Source: Phoenix dactylifera (taxonomy: Eukaryota; Streptophyta; Magnoliopsida; Arecales; Arecaceae). Taken from it: a stretch of DNA of 64,000 nucleotides. The position numbers and the translations under genes are program-made. Below, in pieces: positions 1-30,295 of the stretch. The stretch lies in assembly GCF_009389715.1 (NCBI RefSeq), contig NC_052392.1:39413668-39477667 (forward strand). The letters run 5' to 3'. The notes under the pieces were generated by a model. The model was not told the origin of the DNA. It saw nothing but the letters and a program-made list of their open reading frames with translations, and did no database searches. Numbering within the stretch: the first letter of the stretch is position 1; each line of letters begins with the position of its first letter.

Positions 1-880
1 ATTTGTCTTGCATAGTTCTGGCGGCAAATGTTGTTGAAAAATTGTTCTTGTTTGCGCAAGGGCCAAAGTAATTTAATGTTTTCTGCTCTGTCGATCAACA
101 CCTGCAAAATATTTTCGGTGTTGCCAGTATTTCTGCTCTCCAGGTTGTAAGCTATTGTGCTGAAACAGTCACAAGTTTGAACAGTTGATAATCTGCATCA
201 ATAGAATGCGAGCTGAAATTCACTTAGAAATTGGATTATTTCTCATTATTTCGAGGCTATAACTGTTGGATTATAAACTAGATCCCTGCATGTGCCATGT
301 AAGCGGAAGGAAGCATGGATGGCATTGATCCTCTTATCTGATCTTTTTTTTTTCTTTTATTGATGTGGCTCGATGAATGCTTTTATATTTTGGCGTCTGT
401 AATTCATTGTTTTGCCCTGAAGGAAACAAACTTAGCTGAGTGTAATATGAAATCTGTACACATGATGGCATCTGCATCCGCTAATGTTTATATGCAAAAT
501 ACTTTTCTTTCTTTTTTCCATGTACCGGTGTTTCACTGCATGGCTGATAGGATTTGAATGGCTGTGATTCTCCGGTGAATGAAAAATATTTTAAGTCGTT
601 TTATCATACTTGATTAACAAGCATCAATAACGACGCCGACGGGATGAACTTGGTTCCTCTACCATGATGTAAGAAAGGTAAATTTAATAGGGTCAGGAGT
701 CACTACCGGGTGTGAGAATTGCGTAACGTGGAGGAGAGGTAAAGAGTATAAAGATTTATTTCCCTTAAATATGATTCAAGAAATATGGTTTGAAGGTACC
801 TGTAGCTGCTTGGCGGCCGGTCACTAGGTGCAAGTGAATCACCGAATCCCTGCTGCTATGGGACGTCACCTGGCGAGGAG
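1..880. other. No recognisable gene (left edge)
   Basis: Moderately AT-rich sequence with short open frames only. None of them resembles a protein I know, and no exon with plausible splice borders was found. It could be the 3' flank of a gene lying to the left, but nothing in the sequence proves this. Confidence 0.4.
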
Positions 881-898
881 GGTTTGATGCTTTTTGGA

Positions 899-1350
899 CT
901 CAATCATGTCTTTGGTGAAGCGAATAGCACCGATTGTTTTTGTCTTGTGAGTGTCCCCATTCTTGGTCATTTGAAGGTGAATTTTGACCGCAGTATGTTT
1001 GGAGTCGGAGACAGTACAAGTGCGGGCTTTGTGATCCGGAGCCATAATTTGAAACTGATTGCAGCAGAAGGACAATGGTTGATAGGTTTGGCGGCCATCG
1101 GAGCGGAGCAATAGACAGCATGGGAAGGCTTACATATGCGAGATGGATGTTAGGGGCAGAGTGCATCCTGCTTGAGGGAGATTTAGCAACCGTGATTGAT
1201 TGGATTCATTTGGTGGAGCCGAGGACGGGTGATAATCCTCTGTTGAGTGACATTCGGAGGATGGCAGGCGACTGCAGAGCTTTTCAGGCCGTACATGTAT
1301 ACCCGGAGGCGAATATGGCTGCGGATTGGATCGCCTTCTTTGCTGCATAA
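899..1350 (+). pseudogene. Broken RNase H-like domain (retroelement-derived)
   Basis: Two overlapping frames together give one RNase H-like domain of the type found at the end of plant non-LTR retroelement polyproteins and their host-derived relatives. The first frame (to 1114) has the strand with the first acidic residue (VNFDRS), then GFVIR and a position where AE is expected (GAEQ). It hits a TAG stop at 1112-1114. Sequence resembling AWEGL follows in the same frame. A frameshift then moves the domain to the frame ending at 1350, which has LEGDLATVIDWI, PLLSDIRR and the final EANMAADWIA. All four acidic positions can be traced, but the stop and the frameshift prevent a full product. No reverse transcriptase is visible upstream, so this is a fragment. 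It could instead be a relic of a host RNase H-like gene. Confidence 0.75.
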
Positions 1351-1475
1351 TATTTCGGCGAGATCCTTTGGATACACTATGAGGTCTTCCCTTTTTTGTT
1401 TTGTCATTTATTATTTTTTGATTGTACTGGCTGTATTTAAGCAAGTGGAGTGGAACAAGTAACAACCGCTCTTAC

Positions 1476-1545
1476 CCCCCCCCCCCCCCCCCTCCCAAAA
1501 AAAAAAAGAGGAAAAGAAGAAAAGAAAAGGAAAAACTTTCAGGAT
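1476..1545. repeat. Homopolymer and purine low-complexity tract
   Basis: A long C run is followed by an A run and an A/G-rich stretch. It separates the RNase H relic from the GC-rich segment to the right. It has no coding meaning, although short reading frames run through it. Confidence 0.8.
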
Positions 1546-1590
1546 TTCAGAGCCCTAGTGCAGTAGCCTTCCTAATCTTTTCGTGCTCGC

Positions 1591-1690
1591 CGCTCGGGAT
1601 CGCCCTCCGCCCTCATATCCTACCGCTCCGCCGCTCGGGATCGCCCTCCGCCCTCATATCCTACCGCTCCGCCGCTCGGGATCGCTCTCG
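1591..1690. repeat. 41-bp tandem repeat, two and a half copies
   Basis: Copies start at 1591 and 1632 and a partial copy starts at 1673. Each begins with CGCTCGGGATCGC. The first two are essentially identical, which suggests a recent duplication. The repeat lies in CT-rich DNA that resembles a plant 5' leader. Confidence 0.85.
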
Positions 1691-1739
1691 CCTCCCTCCT
1701 CCTCCAACCCCTTGCGCGGCTCAGGTGAGATTTCTTCTC

Positions 1740-2155
1740 CTCTTCTCTTCTTCTTCCTAATATAGATATCCGCTCGTAGAACCATGGAACCATGGACTCG
1801 CACCGCTCCTCCATCCTACTTGCCCCATCGTCTCCGCCCCCGACCCCTCCCCGGCCGCCAGCACAGCCACCGCTCCGCTCCGCAAACTCATTTCTCGGAC
1901 CGAACGGCTTTCGCCTTTCCCTCTATTCCCTCGTTCCCATATTTTCCCCAATCTCTCCCTCCCTCCCTCCGCGATACCCTCCGAGTTCTCCGTCAATTTC
2001 ACTCCACCATGATGACCAGTCCAATCCAAGAAGAAAAACTCCGTGATGGCGGAGGGCTCCACCTTCTCCTCCCCCAGAAGCCCCTCGGCACCCCGAGCGG
2101 CGGCGGCGACCCTGTCCCAACCCCCAACCCCGTCATTCTAAATCCGTATTATGAT
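1740..2155 (+). pseudogene. GC-rich, possibly degenerate 5' exon or gene fragment
   Basis: This GC- and C-rich segment stands out from its AT-rich surroundings and follows a CT-rich leader-like stretch. One frame opens with an ATG at 1792 (beginning MDSHRSSILL) and runs about 84 residues, rich in Pro and Ser. Another frame starts at 1784 and runs 125 residues. From about 2040 a third frame reads like SVMAEGSTFSSPRSPSAP, which looks more like the low-complexity N-terminus of a plant protein. That pattern suggests one exon broken by frameshifts. No downstream exons were found before the ITPK4 gene. I do not recognise the product. Confidence 0.3.
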
Positions 2156-2161
2156 TTGTAA

Positions 2162-4300
2162 TTTTATTATATTTAGTCATATTAGTTTTGGTTCAAACTC
2201 AACATTTATTGGCCGGTCCATAACCCGTACCAATCCATGCCAGCTCATGCAGGGACATGTTATAGCATGCCAATATGTGCCACAGTCTTGAAAGTTGATA
2301 CAATTTCATTGCTATCGACAGCTGCAAAAGGAGAAAAATCAGGAGATGAACACACCAAATAGCATGGTCATGCAAGTCTGAACATCTCGTAAATATTTAA
2401 TTATAGTTGAACTCACCGGTATCATTTGCATAGATTCTTCTCGTTGATTCTGTTTATGGCAATGATTTGCTTAAATTTCCAACCTCTTGGATCTTAATTG
2501 CCTATTTTTTCCCAGTGGTAAAAAAGGTGAAGGCTCTATAGTAAATCTGATCATGGGCCGGGCTTGGGCACACAAAATATCAAATTTTACATAAACCCAG
2601 TCCGAAACCCGATTAAAAATAAATAGAATATAGGCCCGAGGCCTGAGGCCCGGCTCATGATCTGCTCTAATCTATGGTCCCTTCAAAGCACGAGATACTT
2701 GCACATGGGCAAGCTAATCACCTAGAGATGATGGGACAAAATTTAATTATGCAGGATGCTTAGACAACAAAAATAAAGCATCCTTCATCAATGTTGCTGT
2801 ACAAATAGTGTTGAGAAGCAAACTTACAATCGAAGTTGTATGTTTTCTTAGGTACCTTTTTTAGGAGAAAAGGACAAAACTTGCAACAAATGCAAATTTG
2901 TTAAGAGTTAGGCCCCATTTGGGATTGCTTTTGGATGAGCCAAAAGTGCTTTCTGGAGTCCAAATAGCACTTTTGGGCAATATATGGGTGTTTGGTAAAA
3001 AAACTTGAAACACATTTTGTGGTTCTTCTAATAGGGGTGTGCACGGTTTGGGTCGGATCAGTTTAGGATCATTCTTGAAACTAAATTGACTTAAATCTAT
3101 TTTGAAAAACCGAACCTAAGCAATACCAGCTGGGATTCCAACTTCTTGATACTTCCCCTTCACTCTTTAGGGAAAAAAATGTTACGAGTAGCAAACTTGA
3201 AAGTTGCCCTGGTTACAATATTGTCCACACATTCTTAGCCATTTTCTTACAAGGTATCAGTTGTGACCCTTGGATTTTGTCGAAATTACGGTACTTGCCA
3301 TCCATATGAGGGCTTTCCAGCACCTGTAATTGGTTGCCTTGAGAAAAATTTGGGTCATTCATTGTACAATGAACGATAAAGAAAAGTAAAAAAATTTATG
3401 TTATATAATATTTTAGGAAGTACTGTAGCAAATCCCTAACCCCAAATGCATGTAGATGGGAGTTGCAAGTAACCAAACACTACCTAAAAGAGTGGGTAAT
3501 GCTATTCATGACTGGTTTTAAGAATTTGTATTCTGTTATCTCTAGACATCTGCATTGTCATACCATCTACTCAGCAATGAGACCAAGGGGCATGTATGGA
3601 CTTAATTTTTTGCCAACAAATATTAAAAAAAATTAGATATTTGCTAGTGAGTCCTAGAAATTAGAAAGAATTTTTTTGCATGAATATCCTCTTAGATATC
3701 GAATTTTACATGAATATCCTCTCAAAATTGAAATTTGCATGTATAACCTTGTAAAATACTTATTTTGCTATTCTACCTTTTTTATTCTTGTTTTTGCATA
3801 TCTACCAATGCTATCTAACATCGTTAAAAAATTAATGATTTTAAATTAAAATGACTAAAATACTCTTAATGGGTAGATCCACAAAAAACAAGGCTATCAT
3901 GATGGGAGACAAAAAAGTAATTTCAAATTTTTATTTTATTTTTAATTAAAATAAATATAGTTTTTATTTATAGTGTTAGAAGAATCATTATATTAGGAGC
4001 ATTTGTGCAAAACAGAAATAAATATAATTTTTAAAAAAGTATTTACGAACTTTGAATTTTTAAAAGGGGGGGATTCATGCAAAAAAATGCAACTAGAAAA
4101 CACCTAGTCACTTAACCTTTTGATCTAAATGGAATAACTATCCTTTTTTTAATATTTTAATATTTATTAAATTAAAATAATTTATTTTTTGAACATTTTA
4201 TAAACGAGCTTTTCTAAGGAGCAATGATAGAATTCTTTTTTTCACCTTCTTCTTTTGGATAGGAACAACAAAGCGGCTCGTAGGTAAGGTAGGGAGCTGT
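2162..4300. other. Intergenic repeat-like DNA upstream of ITPK4
   Basis: No gene is seen. The region holds phrases typical of decayed plant transposons. GGCCCCATTTGGG near 2,912 resembles the ends of MITEs. GGGGTGTGCACGG lies near 3,035. An AT-rich block at about 3,650-4,110 repeats CATGAATATCCTC twice within 35 bp. No element with both ends and a target duplication was identified. The last 100 bases are the likely ITPK4 promoter and leader. Confidence 0.5.
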
Positions 4301-4356
4301 GTAACAGGGGAGGGCTAATAATTCCACCACTCCGAGAGCATAAATCGTGCACAGAG

Positions 4357-21376
<17,020 letters not shown>

Positions 21377-21828
21377 GTGGTAGTCAATTGCCTTCGATTG
21401 CACTGAAATTTAGCCTTTTTCATCAGGGGTACTTGATAAGTATAATATTAAAACTTAACCCATTCAAATTTGTCGCAGGTCATGAGAAAACTGCATTTCC
21501 TATTCATTTCCATTTTGGAGTAATTTGCTTGGGTCATAATAAATAGATGAACTTTTGTTCAACAAAATTCGCCATGGTCTATTATGTCATCGTAGTTGCA
21601 GATATTTAAGCTTTACTTGCAAGCATGGAGTAGCTGGGATTATGGAAATCAATGGTGATGTTCAGTAATGTCTTGCCATAGTTTCCCTATCTTGATAACC
21701 ATGTAGTTCAAGTTTCCCTGTTGTACTCGTATCAGCATCTTGCATGGAACTTCAGATGATCTGACCAATAAAGCACTTTTGTTGTGGTTCTTAATCTATT
21801 GTCGATTGATCGGAAACTTCATCCAGAG
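21377..21828. other. ITPK4 3' UTR and flank
   Basis: This follows the ITPK4 stop codon. Candidate polyadenylation signals are AATAAA near 21,540 and CAATAAAG near 21,766. No other gene is visible. Confidence 0.5.
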
Positions 21829-23460
21829 CAAGGTTTGCCATACCGATCCGACCCGACGGGGGACTGGGTTGGTTTATCTATTTTTTTTGAAACCAGCCAG
21901 AACCGGTCCCGAACTGATAGAAACCGGTTACAACGGACCGAAACCGGTTGCGAACCATTTGAACTCGGTCTGAACCGGTCGGTTCCGTGCAGAACTGATG
22001 CGAACCGAAGGAGTCGGATCAGTTTCGAACCGGCCCCTCTTCCCCTCTCCTCCTTTTGTTTTAAAGATTGGTTGGGAAGGCCCGATAAGTTTCTCAGGCC
22101 TTTCCAACCTATCCGAATACCCTCCTTCCTTCTCTACGGCGAAAAATATGCTGATTCGGAGTGATTGAAAGAGGATCAAACTTAAATAAGGTATGTTTTC
22201 TTCCCAACCTATCCGAATACTCTCTTTCCTACGGTAAAAAGTATGCTGATTCAACATAATTGAAGGAGGATTCAATTCTAAATAAGGTATGCTTTTTCTT
22301 CTCTACGTCATTATCTTTTTTTTTGCCAAAAAAATATCTTGAAATTTACAAAATATAAAAAGATGATGCCCAAATTTTTGATTTTGGCTTGATTTTATGA
22401 TATGCTATAGATCTATGGATGATTTATACGATGATATGAAATTTTTTAAATTTTAAATTATATATAATTTTTAAAAATTAAATATATATATATATATATG
22501 GATTAAAAAATTAAAAAATAAAATAATATAATAAAATTTAAAAAATATATAAAATTAGAAACATATTTAGGGGTATGCAAGCCACTTTTCTAGCTAAATT
22601 TGGTGTCCACTTATTTATATTTTTATATGATCTTGTGCATAGTGGTCTATGCTTAAATTTATATAAAAAAAAGAGAAATAGCTAACTTTTGATACATGCC
22701 AACGGGCTTAAAAAATTATATGTAACATCTATTATAGGATTATATATATATTTGATCTAAAATTATTTTTTTAAAATATTTATATTTAAAAATTATTTTT
22801 TAATTTAAAAATAATTAAAATATATAATTAATACCAAAAATTATGAAAAATTACTAATACGTAATACATATTTTAGGAATATTTTTTGAACTTATGGTAT
22901 TTAAATAATTTTTAATTTAAAATTATTAAAAATTTATAAATGACAGTTCTGGTGGTCATAGATTTGCTGGTCAGGAAGGGAGTGGAGGATATAAGACCAG
23001 CATTTATGACAGTCGCAACTGTAGGATGGTTTTCGATTCACTGGTGAGTTTCAGTTTACACGTTCTACAAAGAATAGAAGTCAGTGCACGATTTATTAGA
23101 TCTCGTAAGGATACGATTGCATATGAGACAGGCTCCTTAATGTCACTCAGGACATAATGCGGTTGTAGATGATCTTGCATGTAGAGTAGGTTATATAAAC
23201 GTATTAGGTTTTGAGTCGTATATTGAATTTTATTATCCCCAGCCATATTCAGTCTATGATTCATATAGATACGGATATAGATATGTGTTTGAGGTATCAT
23301 TTTTCAGTGGCTACTATGTTACGTACAGGTTGGATTTTGTTGCTTACATATTTGGATGGGCCTTTTTATAGTCATACTATCAACCAGAGGGCACCTCTTA
23401 AAGCTAGAGCTTCACTTGAATTCAGAAGAATGCCCTCATTCTGGTGCTGCAAGTACTAAA
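21829..23460 (+). mobile_element. Internally deleted hAT element, same family as 11.6-15.3 kb
   Basis: It begins CAAGGTTTGCCATACCGATC, matching the family end. A GAACCGGT-rich stretch, a CCTTTCC-rich leader and AT-rich DNA follow. About 22,370-22,930 is the reverse complement, with mutations, of 14.5-15.05 kb, including the shared words CATAGATCTATGGATGAT. About 23,250-23,430 aligns in reverse complement with 12.1-12.3 kb, the transposase C-terminal tail. The DUF659 and dimerisation parts are missing, so this is a deletion derivative. The right end and the target duplication were not found (the left flanking octamer is ATCCAGAG). Confidence 0.75.
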
Positions 23461-26400
23461 CGTAAACAAAATACCGAATCACATCTATTTCTCTACGCCT
23501 AGCTACCCACTACACGCGAAATAGCAAAAGAAACAACATAAAAGGAGAGAGATTAGAAGGGAAAGGGGTCCCCAATCAGTCACCGATGGTTCAACACATT
23601 CTTTCTTTGATGACAAGAATGGTCAGCAAGGACAGACCGGGTGGACGTACGTTCAAATCAGTAAATTACAGTTCTTGGATGTCTATTCCAAAAATGAACT
23701 AATCTTAAAACCTTTCCTGTATCTTGCCGTATTCAAGTCTCGCTAAAGCATCGGTTATTAGGAAAAAAATAGCCAATAAAAAGTGGCAAAATCATCATAA
23801 TCGGAGGGCTAAGTTCTTAAGAATTGAAACTTGACCCGTTTTTGTATGTCAATAACATATTCAGTCGGTCACTGCAAAGCAGTTATTTTCAATCCTGATT
23901 GTAGCTGTATCTTAGTTAACATCATGAAGAGGCAATATCCACACAAACGATGAAATTTAATTGACCAAACATGCATCATTGCCAATTGAACTACCAGCAA
24001 TATTTAATCCATTATACCATCCTGGAGGGAATCCAGATCCGGGGTTACTATGGCGTGCTTATCAATGTTCCCTATGATGCAGCAGTGCTTCTCTTTAGTG
24101 TTTATTGCAGCAACATCCTGGAGAAACCCGCAATAAAAAATCTAAGGCTAGGAATCTCAAAGTATTTCGAGTCAGTATCATTGCTGTGAGCTATGGAATC
24201 TCTGAGCAACTACTGGTACATATGCCACGGCACGTAACGCCACTCTACATTGCAAACCTATATTCCAGTTTCAAAGAAAAGGTATTAATTCTTGATGCCA
24301 GCATTGCACAGGCATAGCATGACAAGATCCGACCGCCCTTTCCTCTACCGTACCAACCATCTCTTGACGCATGAGTAAGAAAAAGTTTTTTTTTTTTTGC
24401 TTAGTGTAAGAAAAAGTTTAGGGAGTTTAGCAACATTAGCATCCATCACCCATGATGCAACCATGGCGATCCCTATGATGGGATGGCTCATGCCCACATC
24501 CGTTTGCGACAACTCCACCGCCCCATCCACAGCCTCCCTCCGTTTTGTCCCCCCACCGCCCCGTAATCCCTCCACACCTAACACCCAAAAGGCAAAACGT
24601 AAATCCCCATAGACTCCCTCATCTTGCCATATCAGTACGTGAAGCCGAGAACATACATCAAATCGATAGGCGAAGTGTACGGTTACTTCTTCCAACGCCA
24701 TGAACCTTTGTCTCCTACCCTTCCCTCCCCCAAGAAACTCCTGCATGGTAAAAGCTTTTTTTAAAGCGAAGAAGTTTAAATATATAAATATATGTAGCAC
24801 GCATCGCGAGGAAAGGAACGTACTGACGTTGACGTGTCGCTATTTCTCTTTTCTTTTTTACTTCACGGCAGCCAATGCTTGAAGTCAACCTGAAAACCGG
24901 ACGGTGGCCCGGCGGGGCGTGTGGGTTGTCTACGTCACGGTCAGATTAAGGACGGGTCACCTCGAAGGGACGGCTCTCTCTCTCTCTCTCTCAGCCTTCC
25001 TTTCCGCGTCCCCCGTCGTACGCTCTGCACTCGCGAGAAGTACGCGATCCTCCCTATCACTTTTTGCTTCCGGGAAAATAAAAAACGGGGACGAAAATGG
25101 ATTATATATAAAAGTAGTAATTTTTTTTGTTTAAATTGGAAAGAACTCGTGCGCAAAGCGGGGAGAGTCCGTGGAGAAAAGAGCTCATTTATGGTAAGAC
25201 AACACCATCCGAGCCGTCTAATCCATGTACATGTAGTAGCATGCCAGGGTGTGCTCGCCCACCCTGCCTTACCTACATAGATGGGGCTTTCAGAATAGTG
25301 GAGAGTGTAATTGGCCTATAGATCTTAGAGACTGTTTCTAGTGTAACAGCAGCGTTGATAAGCTAGTTTCGTGCTAGCACAATTGAGATGTTTTCTATAT
25401 CATTCTTCGACATGTAATATCCTCTCCCTCCAAGCTGTCTTCTCTTCCTAGCTGTCTAGTTTATCTCTCTCTCTCTCTCTCTCTCTACATCCCTTACTCT
25501 TATAACGAGTTACACGTGCCATCCCTAAGAAGGGTTTTAAGCATAGTTGAGTCGTAGCATTCTCCGTATTACCTTGCCCTACCTTCACGCATTCAAGGAT
25601 CTAACTTTTTCCTTTCCGTCTTACTTTTGTTTTGATTCTACTAGTTGTCGCGGCGTAAACGTTGGTGCTATCATATGCATATAAGAGTATGTAGCTATTT
25701 ATTTTTTTTTCCTTACATGTAGGATCGCGAATTTTCATGTTAAAAGGATTATTATTAATTTACATCGTATCATAATAGCTAACTAATTTCAAAAATATTT
25801 TAACTTATGATAATGATAATTTTGATACCTGTTATCCGAAGGTGAGCTTGAGATTGATATAGAGTCTTGGTCAAGTGCAAGTAGGTTTTAAGTTTATCAG
25901 GCCTAGTGTCGATACTCACGAACACTAAAATCGATCTCTGCCAAACACTTGAGAAAACACAACCTAGTTTGAACCTAGAATGACTTCAAAATGGAGGGGT
26001 GTAATTATAGAGTTACAACCTCGTTTGAATCTTTTAAAAGTTTCTATTTACAACGGCAATTTCTTTTTGCCTCTATAATTTTTGAAGTATGGAAATATAA
26101 ATATTTTTGCCAAAACTTTAACTATGGTGTCTATAAGGGCTACTTTCCCTCTCAAGCACGAGTTTATCACTATAAACATTTAGAGACAATTTTATGAATT
26201 TTAGCAGCTTTTCTTTTATGTGTGTGCGTGCTGCTGAAAACATACATCATTGTAATGTTTGCATTAAGAATGAGAGTGTCTTCTTGTGAACATGAAATTT
26301 CCTATCAAAAGTATATATGATGCACATCTACATAGAAAATTTAGGTTCAAAAATAATAATTATCTAGTTTAATTTTTCTGGGCATGTACACGAAGAAGCT

Positions 26401-28025
26401 TGACACTTCAAGTGGTAGAATATGTAAAAGAAATTAATTGCGAGCTAGCTTGGCCGCTTATTATTCCATGGCAGAGCGCAAAGTCCGTCGAAGGGTCACC
26501 ATATTTGATGTGCCATCCTGACCCCATCGCTCTAAATGGAGGGATCCACCCACAGCATGCCTCTTCCATGTCCTCCTGTTAAATCCAGTCTAGCGATAAC
26601 GTCGTCATTATTCTCATTACTATTTGCTTTTGTGTCGGGGAGGGAATGGAGGTGTTATGAGTTGTGGCTATCATTGCATTCAATGCAGAGGGATCTAATA
26701 AGGTGATGAGAGGATCATACCATATCTGCATTTAATGTCATACATGTATTTAAACCCAGGTTCGTTTAATTTTCACTTTTAAATTTTCCACCCTTAAGGT
26801 TCATTTAATTTTCCACTCTTAATATCTCAATTAAGAGTGAAGAGCAGGGTTGGGGAAGAGAGAGAGAGAGAGAGGGCCACTCTCAATAATACCATTCTGT
26901 CTCAGCCTAAGGGCCACTCATTAATTGAGAGGAAAGAATCATGCAAATTACAAAACTTGTACTGGAGAGATACAGTTGAATGAATAAGTCCAGTGGACTC
27001 CATCCAAAATAATAATAATAATAATAGTAGTAGTACTATCTCATAATAGTGGCGGCCAATTAGATATGTGTTTGTAAAAGAAATAACTAAAATTATTAGT
27101 CGGAAACTGGACTTCAAACATAGCTATTGCAGCTCTCCTCCAATGGAGGATTTTACAAGTTTAAATCAGCAAATATGTTCTGACAATAATTTGACCCGAG
27201 TAAGTTACATCATTTATTTGAAATGATTGGAGCGACCCCATCTTTGTTCTCAAAAAGGAAATATAACTTAAAATAATTGTGTTTCTTATTATGCTACTGT
27301 TTCAAGAATAAATTTTGGCTGCCTGCTTCCAACTACTATTCATTGCACCACTGCTCGCGCTGCTCGTATTAGTGGATCCGAGACTTCAATCTGGCATTCA
27401 GGGATGAATGTAGACCCATCGGGCAGGGATAATCATTCCGGTCCTGGGAGAGGTGGCGACACCAGTCTGAGCTGAGGGCGAGAAAGATAAAATTTGATTT
27501 TGGAATTATCTTGGGATTAAAATTTATAAAGATATTTAACTACAGGAATAGTTGCTATGCTTCCTATATAATAAATAATATAATTTGGCATGTGCGATGC
27601 ATGTAGAATCTACTATGGATCATTGCAATCCTTTAATTTGATTAAAGTCATTTTTGTGGATAATTACAGTCTCATTATAGAATGTGCACTTCTCTAGTTT
27701 CTCACACACAAAATGAAAAATGAATCATGAGGGATATATTGGTTTAGGAATTTTTACATACATACCCCTACAATGTGGTTTATTTATGTGTAACCATCAA
27801 AAATCTGTATTTGCATATATTGCTCTTGATTTACACTATTTTGCAGTGTTGCCCATCATGTTACAATGTTGATTGTTGGCATCAATATGTAGTCATTTTA
27901 AGTATAAGATAATTCTATTATCCTTTGTTTTAGTATTTTTTTAAATTGTCAACCTTTAATTTGTATTGTGGAGTGCTGTCTTTTATATAAGCTTTTCATG
28001 TAAAAAAGGCAACAGGATAATAGAG

Positions 28026-28069
<44 letters not shown>

Positions 28070-29690
28070 GGATGGATGGATGGATGGATAGATGGATAGA
28101 TGCTTATTGTTATTGATAGCCAAAAATTTTACAAGCATGCTAGTGTTGATAGACTGAAATGATGTGTATATATGCAAATATTGATTTTTGACGATACATT
28201 TGCAGCAAACTATATTTTTAGATACATATATGCAAAAAACCATACTATCTAAAATAGAAGCATTGTAAGAGTGTTAGGTTGGCAACTACTAAACAGTAAT
28301 TTTTGCCGAATGCATTTAGAATAAGTCAGATTAGTAGAGATATATATGCAGAAAAATCCCTTATTTAAAGTATATAGAACTATTATAGAAGTGCGAATAT
28401 TGCAGCCACATGCTATGGAGCCCCATGAAAATATGGGATTATTAGAAAAGATAGATTTTTTGAATATTTTTGTACCGATACACTTACATGTAGAGTTGTA
28501 AACCAGGTGCGGTCTGATGCATTCACATGTGCAGTAAAATATCTATTTTACCCTCCATATAACATGACTAAAAATGTCATGGGCTACACTAAGAGCATAT
28601 TCAAAAATTTGAGCAATGATCCTGACTGAATTGACTTAGCATGAAATGACATAAAATGTTGCCTGTGGATCAACTTGTTGACATTCCTATACCTACATGG
28701 AGGACTAAAAAATTGTTATAACATTTATTACCCTCCTTATAGTTTATAGGTAACTAATTGCTAAAACGATCTCATTATAGTTTATAGGTACCTAATTGCC
28801 AAAACAAAGGCAAAATAAAAATCAGTTCGAAGTAATGAACTAATATGCATAGTTTAGATTTTGCTGAAATTATTTCGAGATATGCTAGATATTATTAATC
28901 TCTCTTCTTATATTTCTAATTATCTTATAAAATTCTTGTATATTATTTATCTCCAGGAAGTGTCTTACTAAATCCAAACTAATTAATTCTGCAAATATTA
29001 AATTCTCAAAATCTAACCCTAGCAAACCTAATTCATTTTTCAGATGAACTAGTATGGTTCGGATTATCAAACCATGAGCCATGGACAGGAATGTAGAAGA
29101 ACAAGTGAGTTATGGTTCAACTACTATGTACTAATTATTTTTTTAAAAAAATAAAAAATAAAAATAAATTATATTTGTATATAAATATATAACCTCCATT
29201 TTAGCATATCATCTTCTATAGAGAAGCTCAAATTGAATGGATAGAATAGATGGACTAACTACAAACCTTTTGCTTCCACGGTCAAACCTTGGATGGTGAT
29301 AAGAGAGCCGTCAAGCAATCACCAAAGCCAATCATATAATATTCTGAAATTTGGGTTTGGGTCCACCTAAAATCAAGCCCAACCCTATAATACATTGGCT
29401 TTAATTTCAGGATCCAAATAATCCTAGTATCTCACTAGGTTTATTTTTCAGACACAAACCCTATATAGCTTGGGTTTGCTAAATAAAAAGAGAAGTAAAC
29501 TAGTAATATCGTATAGAAATTTGTTCAGATTACTTGTATCCATGCCATATAGTCTTAATCTTTCTCCCTCTACTTCTTCTATCGTGTATAATATTTCTAT
29601 ACTAATATTCCCAATCAAACACTAATTTCTATACTAATATTTCATGCCAAATATTAATAAAAAATTGCATGTTTAAAAATAAATTTACAA
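23461..29690. other. Intergenic region upstream of the LOB-domain gene
   Basis: No gene was recognised. The stretch at 24,345-24,900 is less AT-rich and open on the minus strand for 151 codons, but the translation matches no family I know. Microsatellites occur at 24,975-24,992 (CT), 25,463-25,487 (TC), 26,857-26,874 (AG), 27,008-27,035 (trinucleotides) and 28,026-28,092. Around 27,740-28,300 AT-rich sequence with the phrase TACATACATACCCCTAC resembles common plant MITE interiors. The distal promoter of the LOB-domain gene must lie here. Confidence 0.5.
28026..28092. repeat. (TA)n followed by (GGAT)n microsatellite
   Basis: About 20 TA dinucleotides are followed directly by six GATGG-type units. 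This compound microsatellite is likely to be highly variable and prone to assembly error. Confidence 0.9.
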
Positions 29691-29899
29691 GGACCATGGA
29701 TGAAGAGGGTGAAGCCGTTATTTCAGATTATGGGTTTAGAATGGGGCGAAAGCGTCAAATCATTGAGACATGGCCATGCGACCACCCCAGTCGTCCTTCC
29801 GGGACCCCCCAATCCCATTTATTCCCTTCCTTATTTACTCCCCAGCGTCGAGAGAGAGGGGAGAAGGAGAAACCAGCTCTCTCTCCCACCGCCGTGTTC

Positions 29900-30263
29900 T
29901 CTCTTGCTCCCGTCTCGCGTGACTAAAACAAACACATATACATCCATTTCCTTCTCTCTCTCTCCTCCTCCTCCTCCTATTTTTCGCCTTTCCATCTCCC
30001 CTCCACCATCTTTCTGTGCTTCGCCTCCGCTTATCTCTCGCCTCGCTCCCCCTCTTTTATCTCTCCCTCTCTCTCTCTCCCCGTCCCACTCCCAAATCCC
30101 CTCCCTTCCGCTGGCTTTGGCTTTAATCCAATCGAATCTAGTGCAGCCCTCGCTTACTCGGAGATAAAAGAGAGGGAGGCGAAAAGGAGGCGCAGCGAAG
30201 AGCGGAGGGCGGGACCCGGCCAAACAAGAAAGAATAAAAAGGTGAGCTTTCTCTTTTTAACCG

Positions 30264-30295
<32 letters not shown>

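Noticed and set aside
21829-24036. ATCCAGAT near 24,028 as the missing target duplication of the deleted hAT element
   Set aside because: It is seven of eight matching, but the preceding bases do not resemble the element's end.
24345-24800. 151-codon open frame on the minus strand
   Set aside because: The translation matches no known family, ends in a Lys run from a T tract, and has no neighbouring exons. The opposite strand is also partly open.
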